Positions 37,176 to 47,194 are shown, numbered from the stretch's first letter. The stretch is 64,000 nucleotides of DNA from Aquimarina acroporae (GCF_023195925.1 NZ_JALPRE010000019.1:41331-105330); one strand, 5' to 3'. Translations and numbers: made by a program. Notes: generated from the sequence alone by a model not told the origin.

Positions 37176-39503
37176 TTGGAAGAATATTTAGCAGAATTGA
37201 ATGATGCCCAACGGGCTCCGGTACTACAAGTAGATGGACCAATGATCGTAATAGCCGGTGCAGGTTCTGGAAAAACAAGAGTACTTACTTATCGTATAGC
37301 ATATTTAATGCATAAAGGGGTAGACCCTTTTAATATTTTGTCATTGACATTTACCAATAAAGCTGCACGTGAAATGAAAAAGCGTATCGCAGATATTGTT
37401 GGAGCAAGTGAGGCGAAAAACCTTTGGATGGGAACTTTTCACTCTATTTTTGCTAAGATTTTAAGATTTGAGGCAGATAAATTAGGGTACCCTTCAAATT
37501 TTACTATTTACGATACTCAGGATTGCCAGCGTTTAATAGCTTCTATTATTAAAGAAATGGGGCTAGATAAAGATATTTATAAGTATAAGCAGGTATATTC
37601 ACGAATATCATCCTACAAGAATAGTTTAATTACGGTTAAAGCCTATTTTCAAAATCCAGAGTTGGTTGAAGCAGACGCAATGGCAAAAAGACCGAGAATG
37701 GGTGAGATTTATCAAGAATATGTAGAGCGATGTTTTAAGGCTGGAGCCATGGATTTTGATGATCTTTTATTAAAAACCAACGAGCTGCTAAACCGTTACC
37801 CCGATGTTCTTGCAAAATATCAAAATAGGTTTAGATATATATTGGTAGATGAGTACCAGGATACCAATCACTCTCAATATCTTATCGTACGAGCGCTATC
37901 AGATAAATTTCAAAATATTTGTGTGGTGGGAGACGATGCACAAAGTATCTATGCATTTCGAGGAGCAAATATTAACAATATTCTTAACTTCCAGAGAGAT
38001 TATGATAATGTGCAACAGTATAGATTGGAGCAAAATTATAGGTCGACCAGAAATATTGTTGAGGCCGCGAATTCGGTAATCGATAAGAACAAAACCAAGC
38101 TTGATAAAGTGGTTTGGACCGCCAATGATTTTGGTCCGAAGATAAAAGTAAATCGATTGTTGACAGATGGAGATGAAGGAAGGTATGTAGCCAGTTCGAT
38201 ATTTGAAAACCAAATGCAACATCAATTGCCAAATGGAGATTTTGCCGTTCTATATAGAACCAATGCACAATCTAGAGCAATTGAAGATGCACTACGTAAA
38301 CGAGATATAAAATATCGAATTTACGGGGGGCTTTCTTTTTATCAAAGAAAAGAAATAAAAGACGTCTTAGCATATTTAAGATTGGTAATCAACCCCAAAG
38401 ATGAAGAGGCTTTAAAAAGAGTGATTAACTATCCAACTAGAGGAATTGGTGGAACTACAGTAGATAAACTAGTGGTAGCTGCAAATCATTATGATCGTTC
38501 TATTTTTGAGGTCATTGAAAATCTGGATAGGATTAATCTGAAAATTAATAGCGGAACCAAGACTAGGTTAGAAAACTTTATGAATATGATCAAAAGTTTT
38601 CAAATTACCAATGAGACCTCTGATGCTTTTGTTTTGGCTGAGATGGTAGCAAAGAAAACTGGTTTATTACAAGAATTGAAAAAAGACGGTACACCAGAAG
38701 GAATTGCCAGAATAGAGAATATTGAAGAATTGTTAAATGGTATTCGTGATTTTGTAGAAGGACAAAAAGAATTAGCAGATGCTACCGGATCCCTAGCTGA
38801 ATTTCTGGAAGATGTTGCTCTAGCTACCGATCTCGATCAGGATAAGGGAGATGATGATAGAGTAGCTCTTATGACAATCCACCTCGCTAAAGGACTTGAG
38901 TTTCCGCATGTATATATAGTAGGAATGGAGGAGGATCTTTTCCCTTCTGGAATGAGTATGAATACCCGAAGCGAACTGGAGGAGGAGCGAAGATTATTTT
39001 ATGTTGCTTTAACCAGAGCCGAAAAACAAGCATATCTTACGTATACCCAATCACGTTATCGTTGGGGTAAATTGGTCGATGCAGAGCCAAGCCGATTTAT
39101 CGAAGAAATAGACGATAAGTATCTTGATTATCTTGCTCCCGTAGAAAACTACAGATATAAACCTCTTATCGATTCTGATATTTTTGGAGAAGTTGACAAG
39201 AGTAAACTAAGACTTAAAAAGCCGGTTTCAGGAACACCACCTCTTGCTCATAAACCTAGTGAAGAACAGTTAAGAAAATTAAGAAAGCTTAGACCGGTTT
39301 CTAATACTACTTCAGATACACCAAAGACAAACCTTTTTGATGGAGAGCTGGTTGCAGGAACAGCAGTAGAACACATGCGTTTTGGAAAAGGTAAAATTCT
39401 GAAGATAGAAGGCATAGGACAAGATAAAAAAGCTGAAATTCATTTTGAAAAAGGAGGGATCAAAAAACTATTACTGCGTTTTGCAAAGCTTAAAGTTTTA
39501 TAA
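37176..39503 (+). CDS. UvrD/PcrA-type ATP-dependent helicase
   Basis: A 775-residue superfamily 1A helicase: Walker A GAGSGKT (28-34), VDEYQDTNHSQ as motif II, VGDDAQSIYAFRGA, LTFTNKAAREM, and the C-terminal Tudor-like tail (VEHMRFGKGKILKI, ending LRFAKLKVL) as in PcrA. It unwinds DNA in excision repair and mismatch repair and may remove RecA. The start codon is TTG: no in-frame ATG lies between it and the upstream stop, and the family normally starts at this MEEYLAELNDAQR region, so TTG is well supported. Confidence 0.95.
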   Translation: MEEYLAELNDAQRAPVLQVDGPMIVIAGAGSGKTRVLTYRIAYLMHKGVDPFNILSLTFTNKAAREMKKRIADIVGASEAKNLWMGTFHSIFAKILRFEADKLGYPSNFTIYDTQDCQRLIASIIKEMGLDKDIYKYKQVYSRISSYKNSLITVKAYFQNPELVEADAMAKRPRMGEIYQEYVERCFKAGAMDFDDLLLKTNELLNRYPDVLAKYQNRFRYILVDEYQDTNHSQYLIVRALSDKFQNICVVGDDAQSIYAFRGANINNILNFQRDYDNVQQYRLEQNYRSTRNIVEAANSVIDKNKTKLDKVVWTANDFGPKIKVNRLLTDGDEGRYVASSIFENQMQHQLPNGDFAVLYRTNAQSRAIEDALRKRDIKYRIYGGLSFYQRKEIKDVLAYLRLVINPKDEEALKRVINYPTRGIGGTTVDKLVVAANHYDRSIFEVIENLDRINLKINSGTKTRLENFMNMIKSFQITNETSDAFVLAEMVAKKTGLLQELKKDGTPEGIARIENIEELLNGIRDFVEGQKELADATGSLAEFLEDVALATDLDQDKGDDDRVALMTIHLAKGLEFPHVYIVGMEEDLFPSGMSMNTRSELEEERRLFYVALTRAEKQAYLTYTQSRYRWGKLVDAEPSRFIEEIDDKYLDYLAPVENYRYKPLIDSDIFGEVDKSKLRLKKPVSGTPPLAHKPSEEQLRKLRKLRPVSNTTSDTPKTNLFDGELVAGTAVEHMRFGKGKILKIEGIGQDKKAEIHFEKGGIKKLLLRFAKLKVL

Positions 39504-39541
39504 TGCGTAAATTGTAATGCTTTTTCACATAAATCCCCTGT

Positions 39542-40162
39542 ATGGCCGAGTATATCAAGTTATATAATGAAAATCCAAATCCCAGAGAGGTAAAAAGAGT
39601 GGTAGACTGTTTACGAGATGGGGGTATAATTATTTACCCTACAGATACAGTTTATGGGTTGGGTTGTGATATTACCAATAACCGAGCACTAGAAAAAATC
39701 GCTAAGATAAGAGGAGTTAAACTAGCGAAAGCTAATTTCTCTTTTATATGTAAAGATCTAAGTAATCTTTCTGATTATGTAAGACAAATCGATAATCGTA
39801 CGTTTAAATTACTTAAAAGAACACTACCAGGACCTTATACGTTTGTTTTGCCTGGGAGTAATAATTTACCTACCGTATTTAAAAAGAAAAAAACCGTTGG
39901 AATTCGGGTTCCAAATAATAACATTTGTATCGCAATTGTAGAGGAGCTAGGAAACCCCATTGTATCAACATCTATTCATGATGAAGATGAAGTAATCGAG
40001 TATACTACAGATCCAGAACTTATTCTTGAGAAATGGGATAATTTGGTTGATATGGTAGTCGATGGGGGGTATGGTGATAACATACCTTCAACAGTTATCG
40101 ATCTCACTGGTGATGAACCCGAATTAATTAGAGAAGGTAAGGGGGCAGTTGATATTATTTAA
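39542..40162 (+). CDS. Threonylcarbamoyl-AMP synthase (YrdC/Sua5 type)
   Basis: A 206-residue YrdC-fold enzyme of the tRNA t6A pathway. It would make threonylcarbamoyl-AMP from Thr, bicarbonate and ATP. Motifs include the opening IIYPTDTVYGLGCD, and PGPYTFVL and VSTSIH as the substrate-binding part. It lies 38 bases after the helicase and shares 4 bases with the convergent AraC gene. Confidence 0.93.
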   Translation: MAEYIKLYNENPNPREVKRVVDCLRDGGIIIYPTDTVYGLGCDITNNRALEKIAKIRGVKLAKANFSFICKDLSNLSDYVRQIDNRTFKLLKRTLPGPYTFVLPGSNNLPTVFKKKKTVGIRVPNNNICIAIVEELGNPIVSTSIHDEDEVIEYTTDPELILEKWDNLVDMVVDGGYGDNIPSTVIDLTGDEPELIREGKGAVDII

Positions 40163-41031
40163 GATACTATAAAATTGAGCTCGTTCCTATAAACACTAGG
40201 AGTTTTTCCGGTAAATTGTTTAAAAAGTTTACTAAAGTGTGAGAAATTACTAAATCCGCTCTCGTAACAAACATCTGCAATACTCATTTGTTGTTCGTGC
40301 AATAGCTTAGCAGCATGTACTAGTCTGTATTCATTTACAAATTGTATAAAGGTTTTACTGGTTACTTTTTTGAAATATCTACAAAATCCGGGAACACTCA
40401 TACTCACAATATCAGCAATTTCCTCTAAAGGGATAGGTCTTTTAAACTCTTTTTGCACAAAATTGAAAATAAGATTTATTCTGTTGTTATCCTGTAATTC
40501 GGTTTCTATCATAAAACCTTCAGCATTTAGAATAGTATAATCATCGGTTTTTTCCATTTCTTTCAGTATTTGTAAAATACCAAGCAGTTTTTCAAAAGGC
40601 TCTAGTTGTTTTAGGGATTCTATTTGTGCACCAATACTACGTTTGGTATCACCATGAAACGTTATACCTTTCTGAGCCTGATGTAACAATTTACCAATAG
40701 AAATCATTTCAGGAATTTGAAAAAAGGAATCTCCTAAGAAATTTGGTAACATTTGTATGATAGTTTCACTACTGTTTCCTGTCATACCATCGGTGAAACC
40801 ACAATGTGGTAAATTGGACCCTATAAGCATTAGGGCACCATTTCTATAGTAAGACATATGACTGCCAATTTGCATTTTTCCTGTTCCTCCATTTACGTAG
40901 ACGATCTCTATTTCAGGATGATAGTGCCAAATAGGAGCCTTGTTTTTATTCTCTTCTGAAAATGTTTCATAATATAATGAGCTACCAAATTCTGGAACTA
41001 TCTTTTCTAGTGATGGTTTATTTACTTTCAT
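40159..41031 (-). CDS. AraC-type regulator with cupin sensor
   Basis: A 290-residue regulator with an N-terminal cupin (about 15-140; the HYHPEIEIVYVNGGTG motif) and a C-terminal double HTH (about 190-285: LEEIADIVSMSVPGFCRYFKK and CYESGFSNFSHFSKLFKQ). Such regulators often sense sugars. Its stop overlaps the convergent YrdC gene by 4 bases. Confidence 0.92.
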   Translation of the reverse strand: MKVNKPSLEKIVPEFGSSLYYETFSEENKNKAPIWHYHPEIEIVYVNGGTGKMQIGSHMSYYRNGALMLIGSNLPHCGFTDGMTGNSSETIIQMLPNFLGDSFFQIPEMISIGKLLHQAQKGITFHGDTKRSIGAQIESLKQLEPFEKLLGILQILKEMEKTDDYTILNAEGFMIETELQDNNRINLIFNFVQKEFKRPIPLEEIADIVSMSVPGFCRYFKKVTSKTFIQFVNEYRLVHAAKLLHEQQMSIADVCYESGFSNFSHFSKLFKQFTGKTPSVYRNELNFIVS

Positions 41032-41210
41032 AGAGTTTTTCTTTTCTATTAGTAATGCTTACGTCGCAACTGTTTTTCTTTACGAATATGATATGTTTCC
41101 TGTTAAGTAATTGTAAATTTAACACAAATAATATGTTAAATTAGCTTACGTATGGTTTTTCAGTACTTTGCAGGGTTAATATAGCACATATATATGCAAA
41201 TATTGTTGTG

Positions 41211-41239
41211 TTTTGATGAAAGATGGTGCTATACATTTG
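41211..41239 (+). promoter_or_regulatory. Bacteroidota-type promoter of the 41274 gene
   Basis: TTTTG (41211-41215) and TACATTTG (41232-41239, matching TAnnTTTG) are separated by 16 bases and lie 35 bases before the start codon. This is the best complete promoter match in the window along with 51407-51434. Confidence 0.7.
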
Positions 41240-41273
41240 TACCGAGAAATATTAACAACAAAAACAGAAAGTT

Positions 41274-41861
41274 ATGAAAAGAGTAATTAACGTTAGCTTA
41301 GCTTTATTCGCAATCTTGTTAAGTACTGCAGTAAAAGCTTCAGATGTTTTATCAGTAAAAATCGAGAACTCTTCTACGATCAACGTATCGTTAGCAAATA
41401 TTAGTAAAGGACAGAAACTTTATCTAAAAGATTATTCAGGAACTGTATTATTTAATGTAACCTTAGAAGCGATGCCATCGTATAGAAAGTATTTTAACCT
41501 AAGTACGGTAGAGCATGGTGTATATTTTGTAGAAACGGAAACAGAATTTGATGTAAAAGTAACTCCAGTAATTAAAAATGATAAAGGAGTTGCATTAATA
41601 GATAATTCTTCGGTAACTATTTTTAAACCAAAAGTTCTTGTGGAGAATTTAATCGCAAGAACCATGGTTACAAAAACTGAAAACTCTCCGGTAAAAATAT
41701 CAATTTATGATAAAGACGGTAATATGTTAAATGAAGAAGTGTTAGAAAGCGAAGACCAAGTAGTACAAAGAGCCTATAACTTTACGGGAGTACCAGCGGG
41801 AGATTATTATATTTACTTTAATGTAAATGACAGAACTTTCATGAAACAAATTAGTATTTAA
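41274..41861 (+). CDS. Secreted beta-rich protein
   Basis: A 195-residue protein with a signal peptide (about 1-22, ending TAVKAS). The rest has two similar beta repeats: residues 25-70 (LSVKIENSSTINVSLA, then SKGQKLYLKDYSG) and residues 110-195 (VKISIYDKDGNMLNEEVL and the final FMKQISI). The second resembles a Por-type sorting fold but lacks its usual motif. The gene has its own promoter and terminator. I give no function. Confidence 0.8.
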   Translation: MKRVINVSLALFAILLSTAVKASDVLSVKIENSSTINVSLANISKGQKLYLKDYSGTVLFNVTLEAMPSYRKYFNLSTVEHGVYFVETETEFDVKVTPVIKNDKGVALIDNSSVTIFKPKVLVENLIARTMVTKTENSPVKISIYDKDGNMLNEEVLESEDQVVQRAYNFTGVPAGDYYIYFNVNDRTFMKQISI

Positions 41862-41890
41862 TTGTTTTTAATTAGTTTTATAACCACAAT

Positions 41891-41918
41891 AAAGGCGATA
41901 CGTAAGTGTCGCTTTTTT
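41891..41918 (+). terminator. Terminator after the 41274 gene
   Basis: GCGATAC and GTGTCGC pair (one wobble) with a 4-base loop and a T run, 30 bases after the stop. From here to 42154 I see no gene; an open 37-codon stretch on the plus strand near 42050-42155 has no start. Confidence 0.8.
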
Positions 41919-42154
41919 AGTTGTATATAATAGTGCACTCTTTTTTGAACGTGAAACCACTATTAATAAGGTTTTACAGAAAGTTCTTATTTAATTGTAA
42001 CAAGTTGTAGTTGAACTTTATTTGCTGAATATTGTATTAAAAGAAAGGACGGTTAGATCGCTTTAATTGGAAAGAATGGGATTATAAAGAAGAAATATTT
42101 ACAGTAATAAGAAGAAAGAATATGAGGTTAGACTTAGTCCAAATCAAGCTATAA

Positions 42155-42182
42155 AAAAGGCTATCCATTTGGATAGCCTTTT
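42155..42182 (-). terminator. Terminator after the OmpA-family gene
   Basis: Perfect arms AAAAGGCTATCC and GGATAGCCTTTT around ATTT, 26 bases past the minus-strand stop at 42209. Confidence 0.9.
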
Positions 42183-42208
42183 CTTATTGTTTTAAGGAAC
42201 GTAAGTTC

Positions 42209-43075
42209 TTAGTTTCCTCCTTGAGTAGCTTTTTTCATTCCGTCCTCGATCATATTATAGAATTGATCAAGTTTTGGAAGTACTACGATTCTTGTTCGTC
42301 TGTTTTTAGCTTTATTTGCTGCTGTATCATTACCAGCAACAGGAACATAATAACTTCTTCCTGCAGCAGTCATACGCTTAGGATCTACTTTAAAGTCATT
42401 TTGTAATACTCTAACAACAGATGTTGCTCTTTTTACACTTAAGTCCCAGTTATCTAATAAAACTTTGTTTTTAATAGGCACATTATCAGTGTGACCTTCA
42501 ACTAAGAATTCAATATCTGGTTTGTCATTAACTACTTTGGCAACTTTACCAAGTACCTCTCGAGCACGACTAGAAACATTGTAGCTACCGCTCTTGAATA
42601 ATAATTTATCAGAAATCGAAACATAAACCACTCCTTTTTCAACATTTACTTCAATGTCTTCATCAGCAAGGTTACCAAGAGCTCCTTTAAGACTTGTTAC
42701 GAGGGCAAGAGTAACAGAATCCTTTTTGGTAAGGGCATCTCTCATGGTTTTGATTTGTAAATCTTTTTCTTTGATGCTTTCTAAAGATTTTTCAAGATTC
42801 TCAGCTTCTTTAGTAGAAAGCGTAGCAAGGTTACCTACATTGTTTAATAATGCAGAATTCTGGTTCTTAAGGTTAGACACCTGATCTTGTAATACTTTTA
42901 ATTGAGATGAAGAACTTGCTTTTTCTTCTAAACAACTATTTAATTTAACGGTTGCAGTATTTAATAAATCTTCGGTTTCTTTTTGTTTTGATTCAAGTTC
43001 TGCGTATTTCTTTTGAGAAACACAAGAAGAGAATAGTATGGCCATAGAAGCGCCAATAATCATTACTTTTTTCAT
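42209..43075 (-). CDS. OmpA-family peptidoglycan-binding lipoprotein
   Basis: The frame opens at 43117, but the Met at 43075 (MKKVMIIGASMAILFSSC) gives a clean lipoprotein signal, so I use it: 288 residues. A coiled coil (about 18-130) precedes the OmpA/MotB domain (about 150-280, with FLVEGHTDNVPIKN, LSVKRATSVVRVLQ and AAGRSYYVPVAGN). Anchors the outer membrane to peptidoglycan. Followed by a strong terminator. Confidence 0.92.
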   Translation of the reverse strand: MKKVMIIGASMAILFSSCVSQKKYAELESKQKETEDLLNTATVKLNSCLEEKASSSSQLKVLQDQVSNLKNQNSALLNNVGNLATLSTKEAENLEKSLESIKEKDLQIKTMRDALTKKDSVTLALVTSLKGALGNLADEDIEVNVEKGVVYVSISDKLLFKSGSYNVSSRAREVLGKVAKVVNDKPDIEFLVEGHTDNVPIKNKVLLDNWDLSVKRATSVVRVLQNDFKVDPKRMTAAGRSYYVPVAGNDTAANKAKNRRTRIVVLPKLDQFYNMIEDGMKKATQGGN

Positions 43076-43173
43076 TAGAAAATCTGTTTTTAGTCTTGTT
43101 CTGGTTATATAACTCAAAATTATTAAAATTGTGACGTAATGCTAAGTTGTTAACAATAATTTATTATATGACC

Positions 43174-44166
43174 TTATAATTGATTAAAATGTTTACGTTT
43201 TAAAATAAAATACTGCCATACAACGGAAAAAATTGAATAATATTTCCCCGTTTTAGAAAGTTTTTTGCGTTTTTTAATAAAAGTGTTAAAATTTCGGTAG
43301 AAGCTGAAATGCGCCTTGATGACAGCAATAAAGTGCGGAAATTTCCCTTCAAACAGGTATTTGGCTCCAGCTAACCCATCTAAAATCAACCTGATAAGTA
43401 TAACAAACCACAGGTGCGATTTTCTTACATTTTTGATCAAAAGATACAAGTTGTTCCTAAAATTGAGATATGTTTTTTTAGGGTTCATGGTGTCCAAAGT
43501 AGCACCACCTAAATGATATACAGTAGAATCGCTTAGGTACATAATGGTATACCCATGATTTTGTATTCTCCAGCACAAATCAATCTCCTCTTGGTGAGCA
43601 AAAAAATCTTCATCTAGTTTACCCACTTTTTCAAATACGTCTTTGCGAATAAACAAACAAGCACCGGTAGCCCAAAAAATAGGAGTACTATAATTGTATT
43701 GTCCTTTATCCTCTTCTATAGTATCAAATATTCTCCCTCGACAATAAGGATATCCTAATTTATCTATAAATCCGCCAGCAGCTCCAGCATATTCAAAATG
43801 AGTTTTCTTTTTGTAATCCAGTATTTTTGGTTGGGCAGCAGCAGTTTTTTCAGAGTCACTAAATTCTTTAATAATGGGCGAAAGCCAATTCGGGGTTACT
43901 TCGACATCGCTATTGAGTAAACAATAAATATCGGCATCAATTTGAGAAAGAGCATCATTGTATCCTTTGGCATATCCACCATTTTCATTGTTTTGAACAA
44001 TTTTTATGTTAGGGAATTCTTTTTCTACATATGCTATTGAATCATCGGTAGAAGCATTATCTGCCACATATACAGTAGCTTCTTTCGAGTTCTGAACTAC
44101 AGAAGGTAAAAACTCTTCTAATAGAGCTCTTCCGTTCCAATTTAATATGACTACAGCTATTTTCAC
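43174..44166 (-). CDS. Family 2 glycosyltransferase
   Basis: A 330-residue enzyme with an N-terminal GT-A fold: AVVILNWNGRALLEEFLP (3-20), VADNASTDDS, and the LLNSDVEVTP metal-binding acid pair, then QEEIDLCWRIQNHG. The C-terminal 100 residues are basic and partly hydrophobic and probably touch the membrane. It adds a sugar to a surface polymer such as lipopolysaccharide or another glycan; donor and acceptor are not shown by the sequence. Confidence 0.9.
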   Translation of the reverse strand: MKIAVVILNWNGRALLEEFLPSVVQNSKEATVYVADNASTDDSIAYVEKEFPNIKIVQNNENGGYAKGYNDALSQIDADIYCLLNSDVEVTPNWLSPIIKEFSDSEKTAAAQPKILDYKKKTHFEYAGAAGGFIDKLGYPYCRGRIFDTIEEDKGQYNYSTPIFWATGACLFIRKDVFEKVGKLDEDFFAHQEEIDLCWRIQNHGYTIMYLSDSTVYHLGGATLDTMNPKKTYLNFRNNLYLLIKNVRKSHLWFVILIRLILDGLAGAKYLFEGKFPHFIAVIKAHFSFYRNFNTFIKKRKKLSKTGKYYSIFSVVWQYFILKRKHFNQL

Positions 44167-44281
44167 AACTGCAAATTAATGAGTTTATTCTGAAAATAGC
44201 TGCAATCAAATTAAAATAATTCTTTAACCTAAAAACTGGCAAAACTAATAGATTTTTAGATTTATATTTTAAGAGTATTAG

Positions 44282-45508
44282 TTATCGGAGAACATAACCC
44301 GCTACACCTTCATAGGTGTATCCAGCAGCATTGTTTCCTTCGTTTCGATTGGTAGTATAAAAGTGATTTACAGCACTACTATTGTAATAACGATATAAAG
44401 GGATTCGCCCACTTCCTCCAGAACGGAAAACATATCCAGCCACACCTTCATATCTATATCCGGCGGGTGTGCTTCGGCTTTGTTGATAAAAATGATTTAC
44501 CCTGCTGCTGTTATAAAACCTGTACAGGGGTACAGTTCCAGGAACTTGTTGACTATAAATTTTACACTGTACACCTTCGTATCTATATCCTGATGGAGTA
44601 CTTCTGCTAGTACTGTAATAGTGATTTACCGCACTGCTATTGTAATATCTATAAAAAGAAACAGGGCTTGTTGGAGGAGGAGTTTTTGCATATAACCTTT
44701 GCAAAGCAGTTCTGTCACTCGCTATAAACGGTCTATTAACTTCTCTTCCTATACAAGCAAGCATCCAAGAGTTCGCTACTGCATGTGTGGTAGGAGTACC
44801 AGGGATATGAATTGCACCTACACCTGCAGGACCTTCATTACCACCACTACCACAACTAAAGGCTCTGTTGGCATAATCTGTATGTCTGAACCCGATACAA
44901 TGACCAATTTCATGAGCAATAACCGATACGGTGTTTCCCAACCTGTTAGTTCCTCCATAAAAAGAAGTACTCATTTGAATTGTATTGTGAGGTCTTCCGC
45001 TTCTTGGAAATCCCGCCCGAGCATATGTTCCTGCTCCAAGGTTTGCCGCTATTATACGAATATCGTTACTTGTCGCATTGGTTGTTCTTTGAAAAGTCAA
45101 ACGAAGATTAAGAGCATTATATCTTCGTAAGGCTTCATCTGTAGAATTTCTTACAAAAGTTCCTAATGCAGGATCTACATACACCCTTATGGTTCTTGTG
45201 CCCGAAACCAGATTATTTGTTCGATAATGCTTTTCATTTTCGGCAAATACATCATTTGAGTTGGCTAATTCTTCTATTTCTTCTACTGTTAGAAAAATAT
45301 CATATTCTACCACATATCCATTTTCTACTTTTGTTAAGCCTTCTTGAGTATAGAAGCCTGCTTGTTTTAGCTTTTGAATGATGTCTTTGGGAATACTTTC
45401 TTGACTATTATTGATTTCTGTGATGGGTTCTTCATCTTTTTCGCAAGAAGTAAACATCAAGAAAACAATAGATATAATCACTAAAGTGAATGTTTTGAAT
45501 GAATTCAT
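44282..45508 (-). CDS. Lipoprotein metalloprotease (HEIGH type) with three DUF5648 repeats
   Basis: A 408-residue lipoprotein (signal ends MFTSC). The catalytic domain (about 105-270) carries HEIGHCIGFRHTD (His199, Glu200, His203, His209), matching M57-type dualzin peptidases. Residues 285-408 hold three near-identical repeats of about 40 residues, each like LYRYYNSSAVNHFY followed by AGYRYEGVAGYV, which fit DUF5648. The repeats may bind peptidoglycan, a sugar or a protein substrate. The strong likeness of the repeats suggests recent internal duplication. Confidence 0.9.
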   Translation of the reverse strand: MNSFKTFTLVIISIVFLMFTSCEKDEEPITEINNSQESIPKDIIQKLKQAGFYTQEGLTKVENGYVVEYDIFLTVEEIEELANSNDVFAENEKHYRTNNLVSGTRTIRVYVDPALGTFVRNSTDEALRRYNALNLRLTFQRTTNATSNDIRIIAANLGAGTYARAGFPRSGRPHNTIQMSTSFYGGTNRLGNTVSVIAHEIGHCIGFRHTDYANRAFSCGSGGNEGPAGVGAIHIPGTPTTHAVANSWMLACIGREVNRPFIASDRTALQRLYAKTPPPTSPVSFYRYYNSSAVNHYYSTSRSTPSGYRYEGVQCKIYSQQVPGTVPLYRFYNSSRVNHFYQQSRSTPAGYRYEGVAGYVFRSGGSGRIPLYRYYNSSAVNHFYTTNRNEGNNAAGYTYEGVAGYVLR

Positions 45509-45652
45509 AATTTTAGGTTTTAAGATTAGTTTCGCCAGTTAATAAACGTTGAATACGCAATCCAAAAGTAAAGTTGAATTCATTAAAATAACCGAAGTAT
45601 TTCCCTAAATTGAATAATTTGGTGTACTGATTTTTGCGATTTCTACCTTTGT

Positions 45653-46099
45653 TTATTTCTGGTATCGTGGTATATCTCTGAGAAAAGTATATTGCTGAAG
45701 AGTATAACTCATTTGACAATAATAATGTTGCATGCCATTGGTGATCATTAAATATTCTGCATCCAAAGACAAATTATACCTCGCAATCTGATCAAAAGTA
45801 TCTTGAGTGATTTTTACATCAGCAGATTTACATTCAACAATAAGTTTAATACTACCATCTGGGTTAAAAATGATGATGTCATATCTTTTGTTTAGATCAT
45901 TAACCTTAATTAATTTTTCAACATTTATTAAGCTCTCAGGATATTTTTTGGTTTCAATAAGGTAGTGTATAGTATGTTGCCTTACCCATTCTTCGGGAGT
46001 AAGAATGAAAAACTTTTTACGAATTCGACCAAAAATAGAAACTTTATTTTCGCTACTTTTGAGTCGAAACTTATATGCAGGGAAATTTAGTTTTTGCAT
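45653..46099 (-). CDS. HsdR N-terminal-like nuclease-fold protein
   Basis: A 148-residue protein resembling the stand-alone HsdR N-terminal domain (type I restriction family). The PD-(D/E)xK-like core contains KRYDIIIFNPDGSIKLI and VECKSADV (Asp, Glu-x-Lys). In flavobacteria it typically lies beside holA, as here (divergent, 26 bases). No methylase or specificity gene is nearby, so it is unlikely to be part of a working restriction system. Confidence 0.85.
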   Translation of the reverse strand: MQKLNFPAYKFRLKSSENKVSIFGRIRKKFFILTPEEWVRQHTIHYLIETKKYPESLINVEKLIKVNDLNKRYDIIIFNPDGSIKLIVECKSADVKITQDTFDQIARYNLSLDAEYLMITNGMQHYYCQMSYTLQQYTFLRDIPRYQK

Positions 46100-46125
46100 A
46101 TGACAAATTTGATGATTTTTTCTGA

Positions 46126-47130
46126 ATGGATGAAGTAAAACAGATTGTTACTGATATTAAAAACGGTAATATTAAACCAATTTATTTTTTGATGGGGGAA
46201 GAACCCTATTATATAGATCGCATTTCAGAGTATATCGACAAAAATGTCCTGGCTGAAGAAGAAAAAGGCTTTAACCAAATGGTTTTATATGGTCGTGATG
46301 TTACTATAGAAGATATAGTTGCTAACGCAAAGCGATTTCCAATGATGGCAGAACGCCAAGTTGTAATTGTAAAAGAAGCGCAAGATCTTTCAAGAACCAT
46401 AGAGAAACTAACCGATTATGTAGAAAATCCACAACCTTCTACAGTATTGGTAATTTGCTACAAATACAAAAAAATAGATAAACGTAAAAAACTGTATAAG
46501 GCTGTTCAAAAAAGCGGGATTATCTATGAGAGCAAAAAGCTCTATGAAAATCAGGTAGCCGATTGGATAAGAAGAGTGTTATCGGGATCAAAATACGGAA
46601 TCGAACCCAAAGCAGCACAAATGTTAGTAGAGTTTTTGGGCACCGATCTTAACAAGATTAATAATGAACTTGAAAAGCTAAAGCTCATTATTCCGCGAGG
46701 TCAACAAATTTCAGCAGATCAAATAGAAGAGAATATTGGTATAAGTAAAGAGTTTAACAACTTTGAACTACGCAAAGCTATAGGTTCACGAAATGAAGTA
46801 AAAGCTTATCGTATCATCAATTACTTTGCTCAAAACCCAAAAGATAATCCTTTGGTGGTTACAATATCTTTACTATACAGCTTTTTCTCTCAGGTTTTAC
46901 AGTATCATGGGCTGTCAGATAAATCGCAACGAAACGTTGCAGGTGCTTTAAAAATTAATCCTTACTTCGTAAAAGACTACACAGAAGCTGCTCGTAATTA
47001 CCCTATGAAAAAAGTAAGTCAGATTATTGCTTTGCTTAGAGAAGCCGATATAAAAGGAAAAGGAGTAGGAGCTGCGAATTTGCCTCAGGGAGATATCTTA
47101 AAGGAACTTCTGGTAAAAATTATGAGCTAA
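46126..47130 (+). CDS. holA: DNA polymerase III subunit delta
   Basis: A 334-residue clamp-loader wrench subunit that opens the sliding clamp. Shows the usual delta opening (IKPIYFLMGEEPYYIDRI), the central EFLGTDLNKINNELEKL segment and the helical C-terminal collar (NIGISKEFNNFELRKAI, then ISLLYSFFSQVLQYHG). Normal length. Divergent from the HsdR-like gene. Confidence 0.95.
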   Translation: MDEVKQIVTDIKNGNIKPIYFLMGEEPYYIDRISEYIDKNVLAEEEKGFNQMVLYGRDVTIEDIVANAKRFPMMAERQVVIVKEAQDLSRTIEKLTDYVENPQPSTVLVICYKYKKIDKRKKLYKAVQKSGIIYESKKLYENQVADWIRRVLSGSKYGIEPKAAQMLVEFLGTDLNKINNELEKLKLIIPRGQQISADQIEENIGISKEFNNFELRKAIGSRNEVKAYRIINYFAQNPKDNPLVVTISLLYSFFSQVLQYHGLSDKSQRNVAGALKINPYFVKDYTEAARNYPMKKVSQIIALLREADIKGKGVGAANLPQGDILKELLVKIMS

Positions 47131-47194
47131 ATATTCATCTTATATTGGCAATTGTTTAACATGTATTTGAAAGAAACGGTCTTATTTTTAAGGT

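Noticed and set aside
42050..42155. 37-codon plus-strand open stretch between the terminators near the OmpA gene
   Set aside because: No start codon, no motif, and it runs into the minus-strand terminator region.
45653..46099. Part of a type I restriction system
   Set aside because: Only the HsdR N-terminal-like domain is present, without motor, methylase or specificity genes; this stand-alone form beside holA is common in the group.
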